Source: Bacteriovoracaceae bacterium UBA6144
GTDB taxonomy: Bacteria; Bdellovibrionota; Bacteriovoracia; Bacteriovoracales; Bacteriovoracaceae
NCBI GenBank assembly: GCA_002435705.1
Contig: DIVA01000106.1
Location: forward strand, 649-24,247
DNA length: 23,599 nt
Direction of reading: 5' to 3'
Made by a program: the position numbers and the translations under genes. Positions 13,851 to 22,700 of the stretch are shown in pieces (positions within the stretch are counted from its first letter, which is position 1; the number at the start of each line of letters is the position of its first letter). The notes under the pieces are model-generated. The model was not told the origin of the DNA. It ran no database searches and worked only from the letters and a program-made list of their open reading frames with translations.

Positions 13851-14377
13851 GTTTGCTTCTTATCTATCAAGATTCCTAAGACCGAGGTTATTTTTCTTTT
13901 TTTGTTTCCTTCACTATCTTTTGAGACAACTTGAAAAAGTCTCATGTCTGCATTTTTCTTATAACAAGAAAGACCCTCTTGTTTGTGAATTTTATCTTCT
14001 GAATTTTTGAAGCGATCTCTTTCACTTAATATAAAATCTAAAGTATCTGGTTGCGATTTCTCGTAGGCTTCTTTGGCAGCTTTTTTTAACTCCGCTTGCT
14101 TATCCGCAGACATGACTCCAATAGCTTCCAGGGAATTTTGCTTAGAAAGAAACTCTCTACCCGCTTCAGCCGCATGCTCTTGGGAGGAGGGGAAGCTGAG
14201 GATCTTTGCTTCAACTGTCTCAAAGTGTTCAGCCTCACTCACTGAAAAGGGCTCGAATTCGCCCCCCGCAGCTTGTTTGAGCTTTATCTCGTGTTTCCCC
14301 TGCTTGGTTAGGCGCTTTAGGTCCTGAGGCGTCAGAAGCCCTAAAACACTCAGAATAATTGATTTTACGGGTACCAC
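13847..14377 (-). CDS. Hypothetical protein
   Basis: I do not recognise this protein. From a GTG at 14377 with AGGGGGA upstream it has 176 residues: one short hydrophobic stretch at the start (VKSIILSVLGLLTP), then a highly charged, Lys/Glu-rich and probably helical body. One Cys is seen (GLSCYKKNAD). An alternative TTG at 14449 with CAGGA nearby would add 24 residues of unlikely composition. It faces astA and shares 4 bases with it at the stops (CTAG). It could be secreted or membrane-associated through the N-terminal stretch, but no clear signal peptide cleavage site is visible. Confidence 0.65.
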   Translation of the reverse strand: MVPVKSIILSVLGLLTPQDLKRLTKQGKHEIKLKQAAGGEFEPFSVSEAEHFETVEAKILSFPSSQEHAAEAGREFLSKQNSLEAIGVMSADKQAELKKAAKEAYEKSQPDTLDFILSERDRFKNSEDKIHKQEGLSCYKKNADMRLFQVVSKDSEGNKKRKITSVLGILIDKKQT

Positions 14378-14488
14378 TCGATTTCCCCCTGTCCCGTGTC
14401 TTAACGGTAAAAACAGCGGATTACTTGAGTAAAAATGATGGGTAATCAAATAATCCTGACCGCACGGCGTAAATAGCTAAAATGACTC

Positions 14489-14517
14489 TAGACAAAGACA
14501 GGGGCAGGACCTATAAA
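14489..14517 (+). promoter_or_regulatory. Sigma-70 promoter for tRNA-Asn
   Basis: TAGACA (14489-14494) and TATAAA (14512-14517) are separated by 17 bases and match the consensus at 5 of 6 positions each. Transcription would start around 14524, about 16 bases before the tRNA. It probably also drives the gene at 14633, since no terminator intervenes. Confidence 0.75.
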
Positions 14518-14539
14518 TTCATGATCCGAGATTATCAAT

Positions 14540-14615
14540 TGGGGTGTGGCGCAGTGGTTAGCGCAGTAGACTGTTAATCTATTGGTCGTCGGTTCGACTC
14601 CGACCACCCCAGCCA
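14540..14615 (+). tRNA. tRNA-Asn (GTT)
   Basis: The 76-base sequence folds as a full cloverleaf. The acceptor arm TGGGGTG pairs with CACCCCA, and the D stem is GCGC/GCGC. The anticodon stem GTAGA/TCTAT holds loop CTGTTAA with anticodon GTT. The T arm is GTCGG-TTCGACT-CCGAC, followed by discriminator G and an encoded CCA (14613-14615). There are no mismatches in the acceptor or T stems. Confidence 0.97.
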
Positions 14616-14632
14616 TTTTTAACCATTATTTT

Positions 14633-15832
14633 ATGACCTATCAATTTGCTGATGCACAAGTTTGGCCTCATGAATGTGCACTCAAAACTCAGGGTCAACT
14701 CAAATATCTAGCCACTTCTCTCCCTAAACCGCTTCGAACTCTCGCCCGCCATGTCCAAGCATCCGATCTCAATTGGGAATACAAGTATTTTTGGTCACAG
14801 ACAGCCCTCCTCCTCGTCCGACAAAAGGCGAGAGTCAAAAAGCTAAAGGGCGCATGGGGCCCTCTTCATGATCAATTATTTGAAGATTGGAATCGCAGTG
14901 AGCATGCCGAGATTTTTCTTAAGGCACTGAATAAGTCTTCAAACATGAAAGCTGCCTCCAAAGAGGCTGAAGAAAAAGTCTGTCATCAACTTCATTTTAT
15001 CGCTTCTAGTATTTTTGGAATTAAGTCTAATTTCAAATTTAAAGCTGCAAAAATATTTGAACTCGCTCAGTTTCCCCAGGGAAAATCTGCCAAAACAATC
15101 ATCCTTGATTCAAGTAGCAGTATTTATTTTGAGAGTTGGGATAAGAAAAACTTTAAGAAACATCTGGTGAATATTACAAATTCACTCGCTCTGATTAAAA
15201 CCCACTCTCCCGATTCCTATGATTTTTTTAAAACATTTACAAAGAAAATTGTACCGATAAAACAAAAAGAGCTCGTGAGCTACTCTCTGCAGTCACTACC
15301 GGGTCATTCTTTTATTAACCTGTATAATCGTGACAGACTAGATCTTTTGGACGACCTCCTTCATGAAAACGGTCACCATCATTTGAATCACTTCCTTATC
15401 CTTGAAGAGCCACTTCTTGAATCGCCGGAACTTACCTTTTACTCGCCGTGGAGAGAAAGTCGCCGCCCCTTACGAGGAATCTATCACGCTTACATGACTT
15501 TCTATTTTGCTCAAAAACTGTATTTCGACCTCATTAAAGAATCTAAAAACAAAAAATTTATTTGCTCAAAGCCTGAATTCCAAAAAATACTCTATCGGTT
15601 TTGTGAAGAAACGCTTTCTCTCGAGTACACCGCAAAAGATATAGAGAGAGCATATAGGGCAAATAAAATTACTAAATCTGGCTACCTGCTTTTCAAACAT
15701 TTCAGAAGCCTAGATCTTAGAATGGCCAAAAGTCTTTCACTGGCCTTCAAATCACTTGATGCAGCCAAAAAGAAAAAAATTAAAAAGTTTTCGGAAGATC
15801 TTAGATCTCAACAACGTTGGGCCATTACTTAA
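14633..15832 (+). CDS. HExxH-motif protein resembling alpha-ketoglutarate-dependent peptide hydroxylases
   Basis: The 399-residue protein contains DDLLHENGHHHLNHFLILEE, with HENGH at residues 244-248. YSPWRESRRPLRGIYHAY follows, with W273, R274, R277, R278 and H285. This spacing (HExxH, then aPWR.d.RpL.G..H) is the pattern of the HEXXH-motif-domain family. Members in RiPP clusters are iron/2-oxoglutarate peptide beta-hydroxylases. H244, E245 or H248 and H285 are plausible metal ligands (inference). The N-terminal 230 residues are helical and variable. No precursor peptide, radical SAM or export gene is adjacent. ATG 14633 is the first in-frame ATG after the tRNA, and no Shine-Dalgarno is visible. 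A metallopeptidase is the alternative. Its 3' end overlaps the opposing gene by 8 bases. Confidence 0.82.
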   Translation: MTYQFADAQVWPHECALKTQGQLKYLATSLPKPLRTLARHVQASDLNWEYKYFWSQTALLLVRQKARVKKLKGAWGPLHDQLFEDWNRSEHAEIFLKALNKSSNMKAASKEAEEKVCHQLHFIASSIFGIKSNFKFKAAKIFELAQFPQGKSAKTIILDSSSSIYFESWDKKNFKKHLVNITNSLALIKTHSPDSYDFFKTFTKKIVPIKQKELVSYSLQSLPGHSFINLYNRDRLDLLDDLLHENGHHHLNHFLILEEPLLESPELTFYSPWRESRRPLRGIYHAYMTFYFAQKLYFDLIKESKNKKFICSKPEFQKILYRFCEETLSLEYTAKDIERAYRANKITKSGYLLFKHFRSLDLRMAKSLSLAFKSLDAAKKKKIKKFSEDLRSQQRWAIT

Positions 15833-17312
15833 TTTGCAGAAGCAGGGATTGCATTTCGTTTGCAGGCATCAAATCCCCTTTCTGAGCAGCGATAGCGATG
15901 CCTTTCGTAAATATCTCTTGAGCTTTCTGCTTCATATCTAAGGCTTGATAGCATTTTCCAAGGGCCAAGTAAGCCACTGAATACTTGGGTTCAACTTCCA
16001 CAACCTTGAGCAAATATTCTAGTGCAGAGGTGTAGTCTTTCTTTTCCATCAAAATACTACCTAAACCATGCAGTGCCAGAGCATCTTCTGGATCAATTTC
16101 TAAAACCTGACGAAACATTTCACTGCGCCTCTCCAGCTCTGCCAATTCCTGAGCTACCTTCTGCTCTTGAGCACGCTTTTCTGAAGCTTGTTTTCCAAAA
16201 CTTTTGAAACTTGCAACTGTTGCGAGAGCCTTATGATCCTCAGCTTCTTTAATCTTATCCTGCCTCATTAAAAACAAAGAAAGATTGGTGTGTGCCATGA
16301 CTGAATCCGGATCCACCTCAAGCAGATTTCTCATCCACGCTTCTGCCTCTTGAAACTTCTCTTGTCTTCCGAGTAAAACACCGATGGCTTCATAAGAATC
16401 CGCAAAGCCTGGATAAACCCTTATCGAAGTTTTCCATAATTCAAGAGCTTTGGATTCATCCCCTTTTTGAAAACACTCTGTGCCCTCATGGTAGATCTCA
16501 CGCGCTCGCTCGAGTGGTGAGTCTGGCCATCTCGGATAAAGCTTAATAACAAATGATTCTTCAAGACACAGATCATGCACTCTTACATCTCTCAGGGCCT
16601 TTGCTACCGCCCAGTCACCCTCGCTTTCATCAATTTGCACCATTAACTTATCATTGAGCTTAATTTCGTTTGGGAATTTTTTCTCTGGAGTGGTCCGAAA
16701 TAAAAGAACCGGAGCCCAGGCTGCTCCCTTTAAGTTTTGAATTTTAGCCACAGCCTCTTGGCCAGGAAAGCAGCCTTTTTTAAAATCAACTGCGTAGGGA
16801 AGTAGTAATGTTTGATTGATCACTTCGCCAAGTGAAGACGAATCAGTGATACTCGGAACACCTTGCCACTTCATAAATGATTCAAGATCTTTTCTGTCTG
16901 CCAGAGATGCACCTTCTTGGGGCATGGTTCCTAATTCCACTCTGACTCCACCCCACCATCCCCGGGCCCCTTCACCCCTTTCCTCTCCATTAAAACTTAA
17001 GAAGACCTCACTGCGCATAGGCTGAGACCATTCGACCTCTTCAGATATAATAAACTTTTGAAACTTGTCTTGAATGGCTTCTAGGGCATTTTCTCCGCAC
17101 CAAATTTCTATATCATTTCCTATTGTATAAGCCAGAAATGAGCAGAGAATCTTACCAAATCGATCTGTGAAAACATGAAATCTTAATTGGGAGTCTACTC
17201 GCTGAGTGCTTTGCCCTTGCATAAAGCTAATCGCATCAACACCCGTCACTCTTATCTGATAGAGCTCTAACTTAACTTGGCAGTAGGTCGTGTAGATGAG
17301 TGGTAAGGTCAC
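15825..17312 (-). CDS. YgfZ (folate-binding, Fe-S assembly) domain fused to TPRs
   Basis: The N-terminal 240 residues are a YgfZ/GcvT-like domain. They start with LELYQIRVTGVDAISFMQGQ and contain the YgfZ signature KGCFPGQEAV (K-G-C-F-x-G-Q-E) near residue 180. YgfZ uses a folate and its signature Cys to maintain [4Fe-4S] enzymes. The C-terminal half (about 265-495) has four or more TPRs (EALELWKTSIRVYPGFADSY, EAWMRNLLEVDPDSVMAHTN, ALALHGLGSILMEKKDYTSA, YSVAYLALGKCYQALDMKQK). Usual YgfZ proteins lack TPRs and have about 330 residues or fewer. The gene starts with GTG inside the stop of the A-type carrier gene (GTGA overlap), so the two are coupled. Glycine-cleavage T-protein is unlikely because of the KGCFxGQE motif and the Fe-S neighbour. 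Confidence 0.88.
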   Translation of the reverse strand: MTLPLIYTTYCQVKLELYQIRVTGVDAISFMQGQSTQRVDSQLRFHVFTDRFGKILCSFLAYTIGNDIEIWCGENALEAIQDKFQKFIISEEVEWSQPMRSEVFLSFNGEERGEGARGWWGGVRVELGTMPQEGASLADRKDLESFMKWQGVPSITDSSSLGEVINQTLLLPYAVDFKKGCFPGQEAVAKIQNLKGAAWAPVLLFRTTPEKKFPNEIKLNDKLMVQIDESEGDWAVAKALRDVRVHDLCLEESFVIKLYPRWPDSPLERAREIYHEGTECFQKGDESKALELWKTSIRVYPGFADSYEAIGVLLGRQEKFQEAEAWMRNLLEVDPDSVMAHTNLSLFLMRQDKIKEAEDHKALATVASFKSFGKQASEKRAQEQKVAQELAELERRSEMFRQVLEIDPEDALALHGLGSILMEKKDYTSALEYLLKVVEVEPKYSVAYLALGKCYQALDMKQKAQEIFTKGIAIAAQKGDLMPANEMQSLLLQIK

Positions 17313-17644
17313 ACCGAAAACGATTCACCACAACCACAGGTGTTTTTTGCATTAGGATTTTCAAAAACAAAACCCTTTCCATTTAAACCATCTTTAAAAT
17401 CTAAGGTTATCCCCTTGAGATAGATCGATGATTTAGGATCCACAAAAATACGAACATCCCCGTGAGTTTGGACATTATCCTTCTCTTTTGGAGCCGAAAA
17501 TTCAATTTTATAAGAAAGTCCCGAGCAGCCACCACCAATAACGGCCAGTCTTAGACCCGCATCTTGCGCGGGAGTCTCTTGCTCGCGTATGACGCGGATC
17601 TGCTGAAGGGCTTTATCGGTTACTTGAACAATTTGGTTTTCCAT
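17309..17644 (-). CDS. A-type iron-sulfur cluster carrier (IscA/ErpA family)
   Basis: A-type carriers deliver [4Fe-4S] clusters to target enzymes. The 111-residue protein has the three ligand cysteines in the family pattern: C40 in GGGCSGLSYKIEF, and C103 and C105 in NTCGCGESF. The GFVFENPNA segment just before CGCG is diagnostic. I chose ATG 17644 because AGGAGAAG lies right upstream. An in-frame ATG at 17659 would add 5 residues. The stop overlaps the start of the YgfZ-TPR gene by 4 bases. It is transcribed from a promoter with a perfect -10 (TATAAT, 17670-17675, minus). IscA, ErpA and SufA cannot be told apart here. ErpA is favoured by the absence of other isc/suf genes. Confidence 0.95.
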   Translation of the reverse strand: MENQIVQVTDKALQQIRVIREQETPAQDAGLRLAVIGGGCSGLSYKIEFSAPKEKDNVQTHGDVRIFVDPKSSIYLKGITLDFKDGLNGKGFVFENPNAKNTCGCGESFSV

Positions 17645-17669
17645 AACTTCTCCTGTCATTTCATTTTGT

Positions 17670-17705
17670 ATTATACACTGATTTTTAGCCTTTGGCCTCT
17701 AATCA
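17670..17705 (-). promoter_or_regulatory. Promoter -10 of the Fe-S operon with an overlapping dyad
   Basis: TATAAT reads on the minus strand at 17670-17675. No good -35 is seen. An imperfect dyad (17679-17690 TGATTTTTAGCC, spacer TTT, 17694-17705 GGCCTCTAATCA; 8 of 12 positions pair) covers the -35 region and spacer. It could be an operator for a redox or Fe-S regulator. No Rrf2-type consensus is confirmed. Confidence 0.5.
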
Positions 17706-17712
17706 AAAAGCT

Positions 17713-17741
17713 TTGTTGAATATCCAACTAGGTCCTATAAT
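17713..17741 (+). promoter_or_regulatory. Promoter for grxB and the FHA gene
   Basis: TTGTTG (17713-17718) is separated by 17 bases from a perfect -10 TATAAT (17736-17741). The start of grxB (17771) lies 29 bases downstream. There is no clear Shine-Dalgarno before the ATG. Confidence 0.7.
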
Positions 17742-17770
17742 CATGTAAGTATCTATACTTAGAAAATATT

Positions 17771-18406
17771 ATGAAAATAGAGCTCTATCACTATATCCAT
17801 TGCCCATACTGCATTCGCGTTAGAATGGCGCTTGGTTTTTTGAATATGCCCTGGAGCTCAAAAGTACTCCCCTATAGCGATGAAGCTACACCTCTGGCCC
17901 TGACGGGTAAAAAGATGCTTCCCATTATTAAAATGGATGACCAGGTGATGAATGAGAGTTTGGATATAATTAAGCACCTCGATAAAGAGAATGTGTTATT
18001 GAGCGAAAACTGGGGTGATTTCGATCAAACTCTTAATACGATCGCTCCGCAAATCTTTAACCTTGCCATGCCCTTTTGGGTTTTCACCCCAGAGTTTGAC
18101 CCTGCTTCTCAAAAATACTTTCTAAAGAAAAAAGAAGCCAAAAGAGGGCCCTTTTCAGAGCTTATAAAAAACAGGGGCATTTTTGAAAATGAGATTCATC
18201 CACTTCTCACAAATCTAGAAAAACGACTTAAACCTTTTTGGGATTCAAATTCATTCGGAGTTAGAGATATTGGTCTTGCGGCTCATCTCTGGGGCTTATT
18301 TTCTGTTCCAGAATTTAGATTTAGTGAAAAGATCCATGCCTATTTAATGTCCGTTAAAGAATTAACAAAATTCAACTACACAAACTTTCACTGGAGAGAG
18401 CCTTGA
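17771..18406 (+). CDS. grxB: Glutaredoxin 2 (GrxB type)
   Basis: GrxB is a two-domain, GST-like glutaredoxin that reduces disulfides with glutathione. The 211-residue protein has the active-site CPYC at residues 11-14 in LYHYIHCPYCIRVRMALGF. The cis-proline is in KKMLPIIKMDD (P51), and the glutathione-binding ES motif is in QVMNESLDIIKHLDKEN. The C-terminal 130 residues are helical, as in Glutaredoxin2_C. E. coli GrxB has 215 residues. The gene diverges from the Fe-S operon and overlaps the downstream FHA gene by 4 bases. Given its neighbours, a role in redox/Fe-S maintenance is plausible but inferred. Confidence 0.93.
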   Translation: MKIELYHYIHCPYCIRVRMALGFLNMPWSSKVLPYSDEATPLALTGKKMLPIIKMDDQVMNESLDIIKHLDKENVLLSENWGDFDQTLNTIAPQIFNLAMPFWVFTPEFDPASQKYFLKKKEAKRGPFSELIKNRGIFENEIHPLLTNLEKRLKPFWDSNSFGVRDIGLAAHLWGLFSVPEFRFSEKIHAYLMSVKELTKFNYTNFHWREP

Positions 18407-19212
18407 AAGTTTTCATTAAAGTTAAATCTCCTAAGAAAGAATTATATTTTGAAGCGAGCAAAATTGAAGCCACTATTGGGAGAGGGGAGCGGGCAAAAGT
18501 AAGAGTTGAAGATGATAACTGTTCAAGGGTTCACTGCAAAATCTATCTCAACAATAATGCTCTGTGGGTTGAAGACATGGGATCCAAAAATGGGACCTTT
18601 ATCAATGGACTTAATAAAGCAAAATCACAGCTTTTTATTAATGATAAGATCTTAATCGGAGATACTGAAATTATTGTTTGCTCTGATAAGAATAGTGCCG
18701 AAGTGATAAATCTTCTGAAGTTTAGCGGAAGCTCTGATGAAAGAGCAAAAGCATCTTTAGAAATTGAAGACCAGGAATCTTTGACTCAGGTCAGAGTGAA
18801 TCCTATGTCTGCTCTTAAAACTCCCTCGAAGGCTTCTGATCATTCGAAGATGCAACTCGACTTGGATCCAATGTTTAAAGATTCAAGAACTGCAGTACCA
18901 GAATTTAGGACAATTAATAAAAAACCAAAGCCAGAACGTGTTGTATCGAAATGGCAGTACAATTTAGCATCACTCATAGATCTGCTCATATTTATATTTG
19001 CACTGGGATTACCACCCTATATTTTTTGGTTTGGAAAATCATCTCGATCGCGTGTCTCTGGCTTAGGTCAAGGCTTAGATATGAAACAGATTGGAATAGT
19101 GGGGGGGCTCTCACTAGCTTGCGTGATCGCTGTTTGGATCATCAACTCCAGAGGAAAGCGGGGCACCATGGGTGAAAAACTTCTCGGTATAAGAAAGCCA
19201 AAAGATGATTAG
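18403..19212 (+). CDS. FHA-domain protein with C-terminal RDD-like membrane domain
   Basis: Residues 20-95 form a forkhead-associated domain: ATIGRGERAKVRVEDDNCSR, VHCKIYLNN and GSKNGTFINGL give the GR, S/C-R-x-H and NGTfiNG motifs. FHA domains bind phosphothreonine. A polar linker (about 96-180) leads to two membrane segments (about 187-210 and 229-248) of an RDD-like domain ending in GTMGEKLLGIR, the RDD C-terminal motif. The start is a TTG overlapping the grxB stop (TTGA), with GGAGAG upstream, so the two are coupled. No Ser/Thr kinase is in the window. The ligand is unknown. Coupling FHA to a small membrane protein suggests phospho-dependent recruitment to the membrane (inference). Confidence 0.88.
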   Translation: MKVFIKVKSPKKELYFEASKIEATIGRGERAKVRVEDDNCSRVHCKIYLNNNALWVEDMGSKNGTFINGLNKAKSQLFINDKILIGDTEIIVCSDKNSAEVINLLKFSGSSDERAKASLEIEDQESLTQVRVNPMSALKTPSKASDHSKMQLDLDPMFKDSRTAVPEFRTINKKPKPERVVSKWQYNLASLIDLLIFIFALGLPPYIFWFGKSSRSRVSGLGQGLDMKQIGIVGGLSLACVIAVWIINSRGKRGTMGEKLLGIRKPKDD

Positions 19213-19784
19213 TTAGGCTTCCACGGGGTCTCAACAACCCCTTCAGTCTTATTCAACCAACGCGCAAGAACAAAAAAATAATCAGAAAGACGATTAATAA
19301 ATTCTAAACCACTCTCTGGCAACTCTTCGCCTGTCTCGAGTTTAAAATCAACCATTTTTCTTTCAACTGAACGAGTACAAGTCCTACAAAGATGGATCGC
19401 AGCTGAGCGCTGATGCCCGCCTGGAAGGATAAAGTTTTTTAGGGGCTCAAGCACTGAATCCATTTCATCAATATCGATTTCAAGATCAGATACATTTTGA
19501 GCTGTGACTTGAGGAAGCTTCCATTCAGTCCGCTTTACCTCTTCACACGCAAGATTTGATCCCAAATCGAAAAGCGATGACTGAACTCTTTCTAGGCGCT
19601 CAATCACTCTTTGGTAATCAGAGCTTGTTCGCAACAGACTGAGTGCCCACCCAATTCTACTATTTAGCTCATCCACTTCACCGTACATGGCAATACGGAG
19701 GTCGGACTTCCTCGTTCGAGTCCCACTCACAAGGCTCGTTTCACCCTTATCCCCTGAACGTGTATATATTTTAGATTTCTTCAC
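19209..19784 (-). CDS. Cob(I)alamin adenosyltransferase, PduO type
   Basis: This enzyme transfers the adenosyl group of ATP to cob(I)alamin to give coenzyme B12 for the mutase next door. The 191 residues carry the PduO/MMAB start KIYTRSGDKGETSLV, then YGEVDELNSRIGWALSLL. The ATP/cobalamin region is LPGGHQRSAAIHLCRTCTRS followed by VERKM, and the end is LEFINRLSDYFFVLARWLN. The start is GTG 19784, overlapping the icmF stop by 4 bases (GTGA), so the two proteins are made together. No cobalamin biosynthesis gene or riboswitch is visible in the window. The 3' end overlaps the converging FHA gene by 4 bases. Confidence 0.96.
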   Translation of the reverse strand: MKKSKIYTRSGDKGETSLVSGTRTRKSDLRIAMYGEVDELNSRIGWALSLLRTSSDYQRVIERLERVQSSLFDLGSNLACEEVKRTEWKLPQVTAQNVSDLEIDIDEMDSVLEPLKNFILPGGHQRSAAIHLCRTCTRSVERKMVDFKLETGEELPESGLEFINRLSDYFFVLARWLNKTEGVVETPWKPN

Positions 19785-22700
19785 ATGTTTCTCCGGTATC
19801 TTCCGCCGACTTCATAAAGAACCTGGGTAATCTGTCCAAGGCTGCAGTGTCTCACGGTTGTAAGAAGCTCTTCAAAAATATTCCCATTCTTGAGTGCTAC
19901 ATCTTTAAGACGGCTCAACATCTCGCTAGATTTATCTGCATGTTTTTTTTGAAAATCTTGAAGTCGTTTGATTTGAGCATTTTTTTCTTCGCTTGAGGCA
20001 CGAGAAAGTTCTATGGGTTTCCACTCAGCTTGCTTTTCAGGCAAGTAAGTATTCACACCAATGATAGGAAGCTCGCCAGAATCTTTGAGTGTTTCATAAT
20101 AGAGAGATTCCTCTTGAATTTTACCACGTTGGTACATGCTCTCCATGGCGCCGAGAACTCCGCCTTTATCTGATATCCTTTCGAACTCAGCCAGTACGGC
20201 TCCCTCTACGATTTCTGCCAATTCATCTACGATATAAGATCCCTGAAGAGGATTATCCGTCTTATTGAGACCATACTCCCGGTTGATGATCATTTGTATG
20301 GCCATGGCACGACGGACAGATTCAGTCGTTGGTGTCGTAATAGCTTCATCGTAAGCATTCGTATGGAGAGAATTGCAATTATCAGAGAGGGCCAAGAAGG
20401 CTTGGAGGGTGGTGCGGATATCGTTAAAATCGATTTCTTGAGCGTGTAGAGAGCGCCCCGAAGTCTGAATGTGATACTTTAATTTTTGACTCTTCTCGTT
20501 GGCGCAATAGCGGTCTCTCATAGCTACCGCCCAAATCTTACGGGCCACGCGACCGAGAACTGTATATTCAGGATCAAGACCATTAGAGAAGAAGAAGCTA
20601 AGGTTGTCCGCAAAATCATCGATCTTCAGACCTCTGGAGAGATAGTATTCCACATAAGTAAAACCATTCGAGAGAGTGAGTGCAAGTTGCGTGATGGGAT
20701 TCGCACCTGCCTCAGCAATGTGATACCCAGAGATCGAAACTGTATAGTAGTTTTTAATGGCATGCTTGCAGAAATATTCCTGCACATCTCCCATCATTTT
20801 AAGTGCAAACTCTAGGGAAAAAATACAAGTGTTCTGCGCTTGATCTTCTTTGAGAATATCGGCCTGAACCGTCCCACGAACTTGGCGCATAATTTCAATG
20901 CGCTTTCTTTCATCCAATTGATCTGCACCATTCAAAGACTGATTGATAGCAGTGTTCATAAACATCGCTAAAATCATCGGAGCAGGTCCATTAATGGTCA
21001 TCGAGACAGAAGTGGAGGGATTCGTGAGTTCAAATCCTTTGTATAGATCTTGCATGTCTTCAAGGGTGCAAATGGAAACGCCAGATTCACCAACTTTTCC
21101 ATAAATATCTGGACGTGTCGCTGGATCCTCACCATAGAGAGTGACGGAATCAAACGCCGTGGAGAGACGCTTGGCTGAATCTCCTTTGGACAGGAAGTGA
21201 AAACGCTCATTGGTTCGAGCTGGCCCACCCTCACCAGCAAACTGACGTTTAGGGTCTTCATCAGCTCGCTTGAAGGGAAACACACCCGCCGCATAAGGAA
21301 AAAACCCTGGTAGGTTTTGCGAGCGAGCAAATTGAAATTTATCTGAGGGATAGTGGAAACGTGGAAACCCAACACGTGAGATTTGAGACTGAGACAATGA
21401 AGTGTATTTTGATTTTACTTCTATTTTTTTTCCACGTACTTCGTAGGAGTATGTGCCCTTAAGGTATTGTTCGACCACTTGATCGTACTGGTTCACCAAC
21501 GCCAGATCTGCCTTGATCTCTTGATTTATTTTATCCGCTTGGCTTTTAAGTTCTTTCAAGTTTGTTATTGTGGCCGCTTTCTCTAAGGACTCCCACTCAC
21601 GAATTTTCTCCACCACACATTGTGTGTGGTGATTATAAGTATGACAAGTTTCTGCAATGTCGCGCAAATACGACACGCGCCCAGGGGGAATCATCGCTCC
21701 TTTAATTTTAGGAACCTTCTCGCACTGAACTAAAACTGCATCTTCTTTGATTGGAAGTTTTAATGACTGAGTTAGGTCTCTAAATAAGGCATTCACACCT
21801 ACATCATTAAACTTACTCGCCATAGTGCCATAAATTGGAAGCTCATCATCAGTTGGAGATCCGGGGTGGCCTGCGAATAGATTTCTATTTCGGCGATACT
21901 GTTTACGGATGTCTCTTAGTGCATCTTCCGAGCGGGGCTTTTCAAATTTATTTAAAGCAACAAAATCAGCCACCTCAAGCATTTCAATTTTTTCTAATTG
22001 CGTGGCTGCGCCATATTCGGGAGTCATCACGTAAAGTGTTTTGCTGGCAATTTGTGTAATCGCATCTGAAGCTTGGCCAATTCCAGACGTCTCAACCATC
22101 ACAAGACCATAATCACGAGATTTCAAAAACTCGACGACATGTTTAATTCCGGGTGAGAGTTCGTTGCCTGAATCACGAGTCGCAAGTGAGCGGATGTAAA
22201 ACTGATCAAAGCTCGCTGAACCAAGTCGGATCCTGTCCCCTAACAAAGCTCCGGCATTTTTCTTTTTTGAAGGATCAATACTAACCAGGGCCACCTTCAT
22301 CTGGGGATAGACTCTATGAAAGCGAAGCAAGAGTTCATCGATGAGTGACGACTTCCCTGCACCGCCCGTACCAGTTATTCCCAGTACGGGAATTTCAGCA
22401 GGCTTCACATTGAATGGGAGTTTATTATGATCTTCGATGAAAGTGATGGTTTTGGCTGTCTCATAATGAGTCAGGCTCTTGCTAGCTAAGGTTTTCCACT
22501 CCACTCCTGCGAGTACGTCGTGGTCAGCTCTTTTTATCATGTCTTCGATTATTCCGTTCAGTCCTAGGCTCACACCTTCTGCAGGGCCATAAATTTGAGT
22601 AATGCCTTTACGATGCAGCTCTGCTGCTTCAGGTGGAGTTATAACACCTCCACCACCGCCAAAGATTCTAATGTTTTGAGCTCCCGCTTGATCTAGAAGT

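Noticed and set aside
14582..14632. N-terminal extension of the HExxH protein starting inside tRNA-Asn
   Set aside because: It would be translated from the tRNA anticodon arm. The first start outside the tRNA is ATG 14633.
15825..17312. Glycine cleavage T-protein (GcvT)
   Set aside because: The KGCFPGQE signature, TPR fusion and A-type carrier neighbour identify YgfZ. No gcvH or gcvP is nearby.
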